49,097 nt of DNA from Methanoregula sp. UBA471 (GCA_002495065.1 DADT01000042.1:1-49097); one strand, 5' to 3'; counted from the stretch's first letter, positions 33,717-42,607 are shown. A program made the numbers and translations. Notes: generated from the sequence alone by a model not told the origin.

Positions 33717-34481
33717 TCAGGTAATTTTTCCTGCTGTTATCATCAGGTTCCACAGGCCTTCTGCATTCAGACTCGCTGAGGGACCATCATAGATCACCTT
33801 CCGCTGCAGGAATATGACCCTTTCAACGTGGGCTGCGAGATCGGGCAGATCGTGCAGGATCATCAGGACCGTGATCCGGTGCACTTTATTCAGGTGGCTG
33901 ACAAGGGTATAGAATTCCTGTTTGCTCTGTGCATCGATACCGTTTGTGGGTTCATCGAGCGCGATGATGTGCGGTCTGCCGACAAGAGCACGGGCAATGA
34001 GGGTTCTCTGCTGCTGACCACCGGACAGATCGGAAAATAACTCATACTGCACATGATTGAGACCCGCTTCTGCGATAGCATTATCAACCGCCTCCCTGCT
34101 GTCGGAATTCATCCGTCTGAACAGCCCGATCTGGCCAAACGTTCCCATTTCAACGATCTCACGGGCCGTTACCGGAAATTGTTCCTGCCTGATAACCGGG
34201 TTCTGGGGAACATAGCCGATACAGGGCCTGCAGGGGCTCATCCCTTCGCATTCATCGATATGGCAGGCAAATGAAACGGTGCCCTTATCGGGTTTCAGGA
34301 GGCCGACCATGATCTTCATGAGCGTGGATTTTCCCGAACCGTTTGGCCCGGCAATTCCCACGATCTCCTCTTGGCATATCGAAAGAGATACATCTTCCAG
34401 TACTGGATTTGCCCCGTAAGCAAACCAGACATTGTTCAGGGTCAGACAGACCTTTTCGCTTCCCGGAAGAATCACTGGCAT
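33717..34481 (-). CDS. znuC: Metal ABC transporter ATPase (ZnuC type)
   Basis: 254 residues. It powers metal import on the cytosolic face. Walker A is GPNGSGKS (45-52), the ABC signature LSGGQQQR (152-159), Walker B HIIALDEP (171-178), and the H-loop histidine is H210. All are intact. Between Walker A and the Q-loop lies a cysteine-rich insert with C73, H74, C78, C84 and C87 (CHIDECEGMSPCRPC), just before IGYVPQ. Its 5' end overlaps znuA by 10 bp and its 3' end is 10 bp from znuB. Confidence 0.95.
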   Translation of the reverse strand: MPVILPGSEKVCLTLNNVWFAYGANPVLEDVSLSICQEEIVGIAGPNGSGKSTLMKIMVGLLKPDKGTVSFACHIDECEGMSPCRPCIGYVPQNPVIRQEQFPVTAREIVEMGTFGQIGLFRRMNSDSREAVDNAIAEAGLNHVQYELFSDLSGGQQQRTLIARALVGRPHIIALDEPTNGIDAQSKQEFYTLVSHLNKVHRITVLMILHDLPDLAAHVERVIFLQRKVIYDGPSASLNAEGLWNLMITAGKIT

Positions 34482-35470
34482 AGCATCGCTTTTTTCATTT
34501 CCTGCAGGTTATGTTCCATGATTGTTACATAATCGGTATCGCCCTCTTTTGAGGGACCCGACGGGAGCACCTCCATGGTGGTGAAGGAATACACAGGAAT
34601 ATCGAGTTCTTCTGATATCGATTTACTCAGGTCTTCTGCTTCATCCGGCTCCACGAGAATTCCCCTGACATTCTGTGCCTTCGCTTCTTCGATGATAGCA
34701 GCCATCTGTTTTATTGACGGCTGAGCATCGGGGCCTGTTGCAATCGGGATCTGAGTCAGGTTATACGTCGCTGCTATATAATCAAGGAAGGAGTGTGAGC
34801 TCAGGAATGTTCTGGTGGAACAGTTTGAAAACCCCGTCGTGTAGTCGGAATCGAGCTGCTTCAGTCGTTTTTCAAATTCCACAGCATTATTCTGGTAATC
34901 AGATGCATGTTCCGGATCTATTTCAGATAACTCCCGGGCGACGTGGGCTACGTAGTACCCGGTAAGCTGGGGTGATAACCAGAGGTGCGGGTCCCGGGTC
35001 ATATCCGGGAAGCCGGGGTATCGGTTTTTCATCTGATCATATTCAGGTACCGATATAGCATCGGCAAAGGTCACGAGTTTTATGTCAGGGTTTGAAGAGG
35101 CTGCAAGATCTGCTGCCCAGGGTTCGAGAAACGGCCCGGCATAGAAGAAGATCCTTCCGTTTTTAAGCGCTACGGCATCGTTGGGTGTCGGTTCATAATC
35201 ATGGGGATCTGCCCCGGGAGGAAGTATCTGGGTTATCGACAGGTGATCCCCGCCAATGGGTCCGACCAGGAGCGTGAACGGGCGAAATGACGTAATTACC
35301 TGAACCTTGCCCTCCTGGCCCGGTTGTCCCGGTACTGCTGAGCCGGATACACCGGGATCTAATGGGGATACCGCTGGTGAGCTGGTCAGGCAACCGCTTC
35401 CTGCGATTATTGCAATAACCATTGCCATGGCCAGTATTGTCAGAATCGTTGTGTAATGTCTTTGTGTCAT
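34472..35470 (-). CDS. znuA: Metal-binding lipoprotein of the ZnuA family
   Basis: 332 residues from the ATG at 35470; the frame is open to 35566, but the leader peptide starts here. A hydrophobic signal ends in the lipobox AGSGC, with the lipidated cysteine at C27. A Pro/Gly/Ser linker (30-54) tethers the protein outside the membrane. The metal ligands of the family are visible: H90 in DPHDYEPTPND, H162 in DPHLWLSP, and H226 in SSHSFLDYIAA. An acidic fourth ligand is probable near residues 275-280. There is no long His-rich loop, which zinc-specific ZnuA proteins often have, so Mn or Zn remains open. It is first in the znuA-znuC-znuB unit, downstream of a DtxR-like regulator on the same strand. 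Confidence 0.92.
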   Translation of the reverse strand: MTQRHYTTILTILAMAMVIAIIAGSGCLTSSPAVSPLDPGVSGSAVPGQPGQEGKVQVITSFRPFTLLVGPIGGDHLSITQILPPGADPHDYEPTPNDAVALKNGRIFFYAGPFLEPWAADLAASSNPDIKLVTFADAISVPEYDQMKNRYPGFPDMTRDPHLWLSPQLTGYYVAHVARELSEIDPEHASDYQNNAVEFEKRLKQLDSDYTTGFSNCSTRTFLSSHSFLDYIAATYNLTQIPIATGPDAQPSIKQMAAIIEEAKAQNVRGILVEPDEAEDLSKSISEELDIPVYSFTTMEVLPSGPSKEGDTDYVTIMEHNLQEMKKAMLCQ

Positions 35471-35530
35471 CCGGATCAAAATTCCCCCCGGCATTCCGGT
35501 CTTTCCTGCAAATCTAATTCGTAGGTTCTG

Positions 35531-35568
35531 CTTATAATAGTTATGAGAATTTTGGGTTGTATCCAAAA
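35531..35568 (-). promoter_or_regulatory. znuA promoter and TTTTGG-N7-CCAAAA palindrome
   Basis: Minus-strand TATA-like CTATTATAAG (35531-35540) would start transcription near 35508, giving a short leader before the ATG at 35470. Immediately upstream is TTTTGG (35550-35555), 7 bases, CCAAAA (35563-35568). It is well placed as an operator for the neighbouring metalloregulator. Confidence 0.45.
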
Positions 35569-35669
35569 ATTACTTTATCACCATCGGATTTATCCCCCTG
35601 TCCGGAAGGGAGGGGACAACAAACGGTATTGAGAATGTCTCGTTCACAGGGGATATCCTTTTTACCGGC

Positions 35670-36095
35670 TCATCCTTCAAGGCAACTGTCATCGTGCGTA
35701 ATATCCCCGCACACGCCTTTGTTCGGATGTCCCATGGCCCTGCACATCTGGTCTATTGCATCCTTTGATACGTAGCTTTCAAACCTTGAAGCCTCACGAC
35801 ACGCCTGCTCATGTGAAAGACCAAAATGAGTCAGGGCCAGGGCGAGGATCCTGTGCCTTTTTATCAGGAATTGTGCGGTAATCTTTCCTTTTTCTGAAAG
35901 AGATACCCCATGATAGGGTGCGTAAACCAGAAGTCCATCGCCGGCAAGCTCAGCCATCGTTTTTGTTATAGTTGATGGGTCTACACCGAACCCGTCGGCA
36001 ATAGTATTTGTTTTCACTGGACCGCTTTTCCCGTTAATGAACTTGATGTAGTCGACCTTCCTTGGCGAAAGTTCGAATCCGGTATCTGTGCCCAT
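35670..36095 (-). CDS. DtxR/MntR-family metal-dependent regulator
   Basis: 141 residues from the ATG at 36095; an ATG at 36119 is also in frame. The N-terminal winged helix (about 1-65) fits the family: SPRKVDYIKFI, then VKTNTIADGFGVDPSTITKT as helix-turn-helix, and the wing GLLVYAPYHGVSLSEKGK. The dimer and metal domain follows (KRHRILALALTHFGLSHEQA). The usual E-H metal pair in the next helix appears as E-S (RFESYVSKD), so one histidine ligand seems replaced. The tail contains CGDITHDDSC, which could supply other ligands. There is no SH3-like third domain. It is directly upstream of znuA on the same strand, so control of metal uptake is likely. Confidence 0.85.
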   Translation of the reverse strand: MGTDTGFELSPRKVDYIKFINGKSGPVKTNTIADGFGVDPSTITKTMAELAGDGLLVYAPYHGVSLSEKGKITAQFLIKRHRILALALTHFGLSHEQACREASRFESYVSKDAIDQMCRAMGHPNKGVCGDITHDDSCLEG

Positions 36096-36214
36096 ACATA
36101 CATGTGTACGATTTAACAAAAAAATTTTGCTGTGACACCAAAAATCTCAGTGCACCAGATGTACGGAATACAGGATCAGGCTCGTTTCCTTTACCAGATA
36201 AGCAATGATTCACT

Positions 36215-36255
36215 GATACGGCGGGGGCGTCCCTTTTTGGTGCGGCGCAGGTCAT
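36215..36255 (+). repeat. R1 repeat, decayed copy
   Basis: GATACGGCGGGGGCGTCCC with a divergent second half ending GGTCATC. It is recognisable by alignment to 42565 and 45190, with several changes and one lost GC trimer. Confidence 0.65.
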
Positions 36256-36309
36256 CGCAATAGTTGGATTGCCACTTCCCGAAATTACTGGAATTGTGGG
36301 ATTTTCATC

Positions 36310-36517
36310 GGAAATCCTCAAAATATTTTTCTTACCGCTCTTTTTTGGGCTACGGCATGCAATGCCTCCGCCCCCGCCGCTGTGGCCCCACCCTTGGAGT
36401 GATAACTCCAGAGGAGGTAATACGATACACTCACAAAGCGGAGCGGTTCAGGCGGGCAGGCACTCTCCCTTCCGAAAACAGGAGATTCGTAATTTTTTGA
36501 AAACTCTGGGTTTCAAC
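36310..36517 (+). repeat. R3 repeat, copy 3
   Basis: It begins GGAAATCCTCAAAATATTTT and ends CTCTGGGTTTCAAC. The TTGGAG-TGATAA-CTCCAG hairpin is intact, while the GGGGACAG hairpin is altered to a GGCAGGCACTCTCCC form. Same order and length as copy 1. Confidence 0.87.
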
Positions 36518-36540
36518 AAACCCAAAAAATTATTGTAGAG

Positions 36541-39500
36541 TTATATCGGCTTATAACCGAGAGCCTGCACAAGGGCGATCATTTCTCCAACCTGCTCTTC
36601 CTGCTCTGTTGTCAGCCTGCGGTTTTTCTGGATTAAACGCCCCATCCTGATAATCTGAAGACGCTGGTCATGGGAAAGTGATTCGGAATGACGGGCCCAC
36701 TTGATCAGGCCCAGCCATTGCCTCCGGTTAAACGAGAAAGCAGGGCCGGGAACCATATCCGCATAGGTTTGAGTTTCAGGTACATCCTTATCCGGTTCTT
36801 CCACCCCTTCAGATTCATCAGAGACATCCCCTTCAGGTTCCGGATTTTCTTTTCCCGCCTCTGGATATACGAGCCCGGGTGATACCTCCTCTTCGGTTAC
36901 GACAGGCGTTGGTGAAGGTTCATGAGCAGGCATTGACGCTGGTTCATCTTCTTCGAAAAGGTCATCAATGCCGGAAAAATTCTGATGGCGGGTGACCATT
37001 CCCGATAGTTTGTCTTCTGCGGAAGACTCAGGAGAAACAGGTTCATTTTCCGGAGATGGAGGGGTTTGTTCTTCGGTGTGACTTACCAGCTCCAGGGAAT
37101 GGGGTGCAGACTCAATTTTCACGGGAAGAACCGGCTCTTTTGCAACAATTTCCTGCACCTCCGTTTTCTCGGGTACGGCCTGATCTGCCTGCGAGAGGGA
37201 TTGCTCCAGCCGCTGTCGTTCCAGGACGGCAGCCTCAAGACGTTCGTCACTGGTCATGTGGTCCTCCCATTCGTCGGCAAGCGCAGTTCTTGCCTGTTCA
37301 AGCTCGAGGGTGAGGGCCCGGACCTTCTGCTCAGCCTTCACCTTTTCCTCGTTCAGGACGCTTACCTCTTCTTCCAGGGATTTTTGCAGGTTACAGACAG
37401 TTTCGAGATCTTTTTTAAGATTCTGGAACTTTTTTGCCCGTTCCTGTTCCTGGTTGTCCCGCTCTTCGGTCAGTGTCTGAAGTTCCTCTTCCAGTTTTTT
37501 CTTCTCCCGGACTGCGATATTGGACTTCTCTTCAGCGATCCGGCGGCTTTTTTGTTCGTCTTCAAGTCTTGCTTTGAGCGAATTCAGCTCCTCAGAAGAG
37601 CTACGGAGATCCTCTTCATAGCGCTGGCGGTTCTGCTCGACTGCTTTCAGGTTTTCGTTTGAGGTCCGGTAAAGGCGCTGCTCAGTTTCAAATTCTCCCT
37701 TTAAGCGTTCAAGTTCGCCGGTAAGCAGCCGGATCTGTTGTTCGTAATATTCCCTGCCGCTTGTGGCCGTAGCCAGCTCCTTTGCATAAGCCATATTCTG
37801 CGTTTTTGCATAAGCCAGATCGCGTTCGAGCATTCGCCGGCTTGCAAGCGTTTCGTCGAGATCGTGTTTTAACCGTATGAATGTCGTTTTGTACGACTCC
37901 ATATCCGTTTTAACCTGATCTTCAGTTTTTTCCTTTTCAAAGACCGCGGCGGCGAGGGTTTCCCTGAGTGACTGAAGCTGGCTTTCTTTCTTTTCGAGTT
38001 CTTCTTTTACCTGATCCAGTTCAGTCGTCAGGGAACTCACCTGTTGTCCGGATTCCTCTTTCCCCCGGGACACGAGGGCCAGTTCGTCTGCATATGTCCT
38101 GGCCTGCGTCTTCGCGGCGTCAAGATCCGCTTCAAGTGCGGAACGGGCCGCAGCAGCCTGCGTGAGTGCCTGGTTCAGATCTGCAACCGACGTATCGTAC
38201 GAAACCTGGGTTGTTCTCACCTGTTCTTCGGTTTTTGTCTTTTCCGCAACAGATTCCGCAAGATCCCTTTCCAGTGATTTTATCTGGTTCTCTCTGGTTT
38301 CAAGCGAGGAGCTGGCGGTCCTGTATTCTGCCTGAAGGGCGCCCAGCTGCTCATTAAGATTACTGATAGTGGACTGAAGGGATGATTCCCGTTGTTCATT
38401 TTCCTGCCTGAGTGATTCCAGCTGTTCCTGCCGGGAAATCCGCCCGCTTCTCTCGGCCTCCAGTTCTTCTTTCAGCTGTGCCAGATCCGCAACCTTCAGC
38501 TGGATGGTCTGGTCAAGAGCAGTGATTTTATCGTTAAGTTCCCGTTCGGATTGTGCTCTGGCCTGCATCAATGCCCGGATTTCCTGCTCTGCAGAATTCA
38601 GCCGGGATTTGTCGGCCTCGAACGCAGATTTCAGGTTTTCATGTTCAGGCATAAGCGAATTCAGGGTCTTTTCTGCCAGATCTTTTTGGGCACCCATCTC
38701 CGCGAGGGTGGTCTCCAGCGAGACACGCCTGGTCTTTTCTTCTTCAAAAGCAGATTTCAGGGTTTCATGTTCAGGTATGAGTGCATTCAGGTTCCTTTCT
38801 GTCAGATCTTTTTGGGCACCCATCTCCGCGAGGGTGGTTTCCAGCGAGACACGCCTGGTCTTTTCTTCTTTAAAAGCAGATTTCAGGTTTTCATGTTCGG
38901 GCATAAGCGAATTCAGGGTCTTTTCTGCCAGATCTTTTTGTGCGCCTATCTCCGCAAGGCTCGCCTCCAGCGAGATACAATGGGTTTTTTCTTCTTCGAA
39001 CTCCTTCTGGACAGAGTCTAATCTCACTTTTGCGGTGTCGATCTTGGTTAACAACCCGGAGACCTGTTGGCGGAGAGCGTCAGTTTCCGAGAGGTGAAAC
39101 GATTCGATCTCCTCTTTTTCCCGGAGCAGGGTACGGATGTTTTCATCTTTTTTGGCGACGAGAGCCGTATTCTCTTCAAGTTTTCCGGTAAGAGTCCTGA
39201 TCTCTGCAGTTTTTTGAGCGAGGGCCCGTTCCTTATCCGTACCTTCGCTGCTCAATGCGACAATTTTCTGATCCTTCTGTTTGACAGTGGCAGTCAGGAG
39301 ATCGATAACACAGGTATGTTCGGTGACACTTTCTTCGAGAGTTGCAGCAGATTCGGTCAGCCTTTGAATTTCCAGCTTCAGTTCAGACAGCTCAGATGAC
39401 TTGTTGACCGCAATCTCGAAAGAGGAGAGGAGAAACTCGAGGATTTTGCGCCGGCTGGCGGAAACGACGTAGATCCGGTCGTCATGGTTGATTTTGAACT

Positions 39501-39930
39501 GCGTTTTGATAAGTTCGGGAGTCTGCCGCTCCACAGGTGTTGATAGCATGGTATCTATCAAGGAGAGGCGGTAAGGAAGGTCTGAGGGATACGCGAGGAA
39601 GTTATCTGCGTTACAATCGAGGACATTCAGGAGATCCGCGAGTGTGGATGCGCTGGTAAAAATCAGGACCGGGATGACCCAGAGATCACCATCTGCCTTT
39701 ATCCTGCGACAGACCTCGAATCCGTCTTCCACGGTCGTCGTATCGCAAATCAGGAGGTTTGGTTTTCCTTCATGAAGTATTTCCAGCAGGCGTGTACTGT
39801 CAGAAAAGAGGGTGATCCGGTATCCTTTCTCTTCCAGATGCTCCGTCAGCTGCGGGGCTATTGATTCACTGATACTTAAAACGAAAATATCGATCATACT
39901 CTCGTTTCTATCCAACGGTGGCTCATTCAT
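36541..39930 (-). CDS. Long coiled-coil protein with degenerate receiver domain
   Basis: 1,129 residues. The N-terminal domain (about 12-130) has the alpha/beta order of a response-regulator receiver. The phospho-acceptor aspartate D63 (LLICDTTTVEDG) and the Thr/Ser at FTS (91-93) remain. The usual acidic pair is replaced by SISES, and the conserved lysine before proline is a tyrosine (FLAYP). Phosphorylation is therefore doubtful. Residues about 180-880 are a near-continuous coiled coil rich in E, K, L, Q and S, including three tandem 42-residue units (about 311-437). An acidic Pro/Glu/Ser linker (about 890-1055) leads to a basic, helical C-terminal domain (about 1060-1129: RRQWLGLIKWARHS to LVQALGYKP). 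A GGGAG ribosome-binding site precedes the ATG at 39930. It is probably cytosolic and structural or scaffolding. No operon partner. Confidence 0.85.
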   Translation of the reverse strand: MNEPPLDRNESMIDIFVLSISESIAPQLTEHLEEKGYRITLFSDSTRLLEILHEGKPNLLICDTTTVEDGFEVCRRIKADGDLWVIPVLIFTSASTLADLLNVLDCNADNFLAYPSDLPYRLSLIDTMLSTPVERQTPELIKTQFKINHDDRIYVVSASRRKILEFLLSSFEIAVNKSSELSELKLEIQRLTESAATLEESVTEHTCVIDLLTATVKQKDQKIVALSSEGTDKERALAQKTAEIRTLTGKLEENTALVAKKDENIRTLLREKEEIESFHLSETDALRQQVSGLLTKIDTAKVRLDSVQKEFEEEKTHCISLEASLAEIGAQKDLAEKTLNSLMPEHENLKSAFKEEKTRRVSLETTLAEMGAQKDLTERNLNALIPEHETLKSAFEEEKTRRVSLETTLAEMGAQKDLAEKTLNSLMPEHENLKSAFEADKSRLNSAEQEIRALMQARAQSERELNDKITALDQTIQLKVADLAQLKEELEAERSGRISRQEQLESLRQENEQRESSLQSTISNLNEQLGALQAEYRTASSSLETRENQIKSLERDLAESVAEKTKTEEQVRTTQVSYDTSVADLNQALTQAAAARSALEADLDAAKTQARTYADELALVSRGKEESGQQVSSLTTELDQVKEELEKKESQLQSLRETLAAAVFEKEKTEDQVKTDMESYKTTFIRLKHDLDETLASRRMLERDLAYAKTQNMAYAKELATATSGREYYEQQIRLLTGELERLKGEFETEQRLYRTSNENLKAVEQNRQRYEEDLRSSSEELNSLKARLEDEQKSRRIAEEKSNIAVREKKKLEEELQTLTEERDNQEQERAKKFQNLKKDLETVCNLQKSLEEEVSVLNEEKVKAEQKVRALTLELEQARTALADEWEDHMTSDERLEAAVLERQRLEQSLSQADQAVPEKTEVQEIVAKEPVLPVKIESAPHSLELVSHTEEQTPPSPENEPVSPESSAEDKLSGMVTRHQNFSGIDDLFEEDEPASMPAHEPSPTPVVTEEEVSPGLVYPEAGKENPEPEGDVSDESEGVEEPDKDVPETQTYADMVPGPAFSFNRRQWLGLIKWARHSESLSHDQRLQIIRMGRLIQKNRRLTTEQEEQVGEMIALVQALGYKPI
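38620..38997 (-). repeat. Three 126-bp tandem repeats in the coiled-coil gene
   Basis: Each unit codes for 42 residues (six heptads) around KTRRVSLETTLAEMGAQKDL. The same landmark recurs at 38734 and 38860, 126 bp apart. Units are almost identical in DNA, so the expansion is recent and keeps heptad phase. Confidence 0.88.
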
Positions 39931-39965
39931 CGCAAATCTCCCTTACTCGATTAAAAGCTCAAGAA

Positions 39966-39975
39966 ATTATATACT
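39966..39975 (-). promoter_or_regulatory. TATA box of the coiled-coil gene
   Basis: AGTATATAAT on the minus strand lies about 40 bp upstream of the ATG at 39930. That gives a leader of about 15 bases, just enough to include the GGGAG ribosome-binding site. Confidence 0.5.
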
Positions 39976-40229
39976 TGTTTATATGTTCTCCTATACTCAA
40001 TTATAGCATTTCTGGTCAAAAGGGACAAACCAATGGCTGATTAATGATAAAACTGCATTCATGCATACTTAATGAAAAGAAACTTACGAAAAACAATTTT
40101 CCTGTGCTCATCCCTTCACAACTGGAATGGTATCAGGTTTTGCCAGGTTTGCTGTAAAAAAAAATTAGAGCAAACTACCGGTTTGGCAATTTTTTTCCGG
40201 GAACTCACTCAGGATTTGTCCTTCACAAC

Positions 40230-40293
40230 ACTCTTTGGTGGATTTTGCAATGCCTCATCCCCGCCGTTGTAGCGACCCCCCATAATGCGAGAG
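40230..40293 (+). repeat. Short R3-related block
   Basis: It contains CTCTTTGG, TGCAATGCCTC, CCCCGCCGTTGTAGCGACCC and ATGCGAGAG, in the same order as the first half of R3. The second half of R3 is absent. Confidence 0.55.
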
Positions 40294-40443
40294 AAGTGGA
40301 TCCTTTTATACAGATTCGGGTATGTTAAAAAAAATACATTTTATTTATTGTAGTTCAGTTGTATCAATCAATTTTACGTCACAGTATGATAGTTATTTTT
40401 GGTGTTTCATAAGCGGTTTACCCAAAAATAATAATCTGGTATA

Positions 40444-41304
40444 CTATACGAGGGGATCGGGCTGGTTATCGCCAAGGGCCGGTAATCGGGTTGGTTTGAC
40501 CAGGACCTGCTCGTCTGACTGCCGGATCTTTTCAAGAATCAGCAGTTTCCCCTTCCGGGTCATGGCAAAAATCGGGATCGTAACACCGGCCTGGAGAAGG
40601 GCCGCGGCCCCGGCAATGTCACGGATAGACCGGGATGCACATGAGGTGACAAGGTCCGAAGCTGAAACGAGCACTTCGGCATCTTCACGGGAGAGCCCGG
40701 TAACATGGACTGCAAAGATGAAGGTATCGGGATGTATCCTGCGAATTGTTTCTGCAATCCCGGGGTCCGCAACCGTGACAGCAATGTTCCGGAACCCTTC
40801 TGCCACTGCAAGTGCCACACCCGCCAGCTGATCGATCCGTGCATCCTCACGGTCAAGGACAAGTCCACCGCCCTGCTCAATCCGCTCAATAACCGTTGTA
40901 TGGGGAGATGTTTTCACAAGCCCGGACATCCTGCCCCCGATTCCCTGCACCATTTCGGGTTTTGTCGCAATGACCGTACCGGCGCCATCACATGCAAGAA
41001 CAACCGCATCGATAAGACCAGCACGAAGACCGAAACTTAATAACTCCGAAGCCCCGAATCCGACAAATTCACGGGAATCCCACACTTCACGGTCCGGCAC
41101 GCACATGCCGAACGCCTGTATCCGGTGCTCAATGTTTGCCTTTATGGCACCTTTTGTTATTGCAGGAATCGGGAGAGCGAATCGTTTTGCCAGAGGACAG
41201 TCGGAAATCTGCGGCTCCCCGACTTCAACGACCCTGCCGTCCCTGATCACAATGCGACTCCTTCCAATCGCCTCAATGATGTGCTCGTCACTTTTTTTGA
41301 CCAT
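40444..41304 (-). CDS. Methanogenesis marker protein 8
   Basis: 286 residues from the ATG at 41304; the frame is open to 41451, but the family starts at MVKKSDEHIIEAIGRSRIVI. The family is found essentially in methanogens and its biochemical role is not established. Recognised segments are VGEPQISDCPLAKRF near residue 30, FGMCVPDREVW, and the glycine-rich LACDGAGTVIATKPEMVQGI followed by GGRMSGLVKTSPHTTVIERI. Further on are SASDLVTSCASRSIRDIAG and IPIFAMTRKGKLL. Conserved cysteines in SDCPLAKR, FGMCV, LACDG and TSCAS could bind metal or a cofactor. The gene diverges from the DUF1624 gene with about 130 bp between them. Confidence 0.88.
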   Translation of the reverse strand: MVKKSDEHIIEAIGRSRIVIRDGRVVEVGEPQISDCPLAKRFALPIPAITKGAIKANIEHRIQAFGMCVPDREVWDSREFVGFGASELLSFGLRAGLIDAVVLACDGAGTVIATKPEMVQGIGGRMSGLVKTSPHTTVIERIEQGGGLVLDREDARIDQLAGVALAVAEGFRNIAVTVADPGIAETIRRIHPDTFIFAVHVTGLSREDAEVLVSASDLVTSCASRSIRDIAGAAALLQAGVTIPIFAMTRKGKLLILEKIRQSDEQVLVKPTRLPALGDNQPDPLV

Positions 41305-41435
41305 ATGTGTCCATCCTGAGAATAGAGATACAGGATTATTTTGATTCTCCGGTTTAAGGAATATTGCACACCTGCGAAACCAGCCCGTTCCATCCCGTCC
41401 AAACAGATATGACGTTCCAGTGCCGATGAGAGTAC

Positions 41436-42176
41436 ATGAATGCAGTATCACGGTACCCTGAGATCGATATGGTCCGCGGTATCGCGATACTTATGATGGT
41501 TCTTTTTCACACCGTTTTCGATCTCAGTTTTTTCGGGGTTTCCCCCATTGAGGTTTCGACCGGATTCTGGAAATATTTTGCATTTTCAACGGCTACACTC
41601 TTCCTTCTTGTCGTCGGAATATCCCTGACTATGAGCCATGCACGGGCTTCAGCTTCCTTATCAGGATATCGGCTGGCACAAAAATTCCTCTGTCGCGGTG
41701 CCGGTATCTTCCTTCTCGGACTCCTTGTCACAGCGGGCACCTGGCTGTACCTTAAGGAAGGGTTCATCGTATTCGGGATCCTGCACCTGATTGGCATTTC
41801 CGTCATGATCTCCCCACTTTTCTTTCGGTTTAAGGTGTTCAACATTATTCCGGGTCTTTTTTTCATCGTAATCGGTTTTTTCCTGACAACGGTTTCCGGT
41901 CCGGTCTGGCTCCTGCCTCTCGGCGTCCACCCGGCAACCTTCTGGTCGGTGGATTACGAACCGGTCTTTCCCTGGACGGGAATTGTCCTCGTAGGCATGG
42001 GTCTTGGCGAATACCTCTATCCGGGTGGCGTGCGGAAATTTTCTCTGCCAAGTATCCCTGCATTTTTTATCCGGCCCCTTGCGTTCCTGGGACGGCATTC
42101 ACTCATTATATACCTTGTTCACCAGCCAATTCTCATACTCCTGCTTGCGGCTGTTTTTGGAATTGCATTGATCTGA
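41436..42176 (+). CDS. DUF1624 / heparan-alpha-glucosaminide acetyltransferase-like membrane protein
   Basis: 246 residues with about seven hydrophobic segments. The N-terminal signature RYPEIDMVRGIAILMMVLFHTVFDLSFFG is split between a charged start and the first helix, and is typical of this acyltransferase-like family. The later segments FATLFLLVVGISLTM-like and FLGRHSLIIYLVHQPILILL close the domain; the conserved arginine and histidines (R14, H25, H at the HSLIIYLVHQP end) are present. Family members are believed to transfer acetyl or acyl groups across the membrane to sugars or lipids; the substrate here is unknown. It starts 130 bp from marker 8 in the opposite direction. Confidence 0.82.
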   Translation: MNAVSRYPEIDMVRGIAILMMVLFHTVFDLSFFGVSPIEVSTGFWKYFAFSTATLFLLVVGISLTMSHARASASLSGYRLAQKFLCRGAGIFLLGLLVTAGTWLYLKEGFIVFGILHLIGISVMISPLFFRFKVFNIIPGLFFIVIGFFLTTVSGPVWLLPLGVHPATFWSVDYEPVFPWTGIVLVGMGLGEYLYPGGVRKFSLPSIPAFFIRPLAFLGRHSLIIYLVHQPILILLLAAVFGIALI

Positions 42177-42297
42177 TTCCGAATCTGAATGGTTATCAGG
42201 AACCTTTGAGTAACCATGTGAGATTACTGAAATGATCAACGGGTCGGTCTAATATCAAGGCATTTTCAGAATGGAACTATAGATATTGTGAGGGTTC

Positions 42298-42333
42298 CCC
42301 GCCTCAGGGCCTCTCCGAGGCACGGCGGGGCAG
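42298..42333 (+). repeat. R2 hairpin repeat
   Basis: CCCGCCTCAGGGCCTCTCCG and its complementary arm GGCACGGCGGGGCAG form the long hairpin. It is intact but has no R1 at the usual distance. Confidence 0.85.
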
Positions 42334-42500
42334 ATGGATGATTACAGAATTTTTCAGGTTCGTGAAAAACCATGTATCTGAATAAATCCCTCTTTGGGCT
42401 CATGAGATTGCCCCTCCGGTGAATCACCTTTAAAAACTGATCAATTGTTTTTAAGTAAGAATGTGTATTTCTGCCCATTATCATGTATGAAGACTCAGTC

Positions 42501-42528
42501 GCCTCGGGACTTCTCCGAGGACATGGCG
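42501..42528 (+). repeat. R2-like repeat, diverged
   Basis: GCCTCGGGACTTCTCCGAGG keeps the outer CCTCGG/CCGAGG pairing but has lost the inner GGGCC segment. It precedes R1 by 36 bp. Confidence 0.6.
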
Positions 42529-42564
42529 ATCCAGGGAAGTTTTTGTGGAGTAACAATCTCATCT

Positions 42565-42607
42565 GATCCGCCGCGGGGGCGTCCCTTCGGGGGCGGCGGC
42601 GTTCATC
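42565..42607 (+). repeat. R1 GC-rich repeat
   Basis: The clearest copy: GATCCGCCGCGGGGGCGTCC, a TTC loop region, then GGGGGCGGCGGCGTTCATC. Confidence 0.9.

Larger units (their letters stand above)
36096..36540. other. Intergenic stretch with decayed R1 and R3 copy 3
   Basis: It holds a decayed R1 (36215-36255) and a full R3 (36310-36517) that ends about 23 bp from the stop codon of the coiled-coil gene. No gene is seen; the plus-strand frames here are repeat-derived. Confidence 0.75.
39931..40443. other. Gene-free stretch between the coiled-coil and marker 8 genes
   Basis: It carries the coiled-coil gene promoter and a short R3-related block (40230-40293). The small plus-strand frame at 40072-40272 runs into that block and has no protein pattern. 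The rest is A/T-rich. Confidence 0.65.

Noticed and set aside
40072..40272. Plus-strand frame of 66 codons before marker 8
   Set aside because: It runs into a short R3-related block and shows no family pattern.
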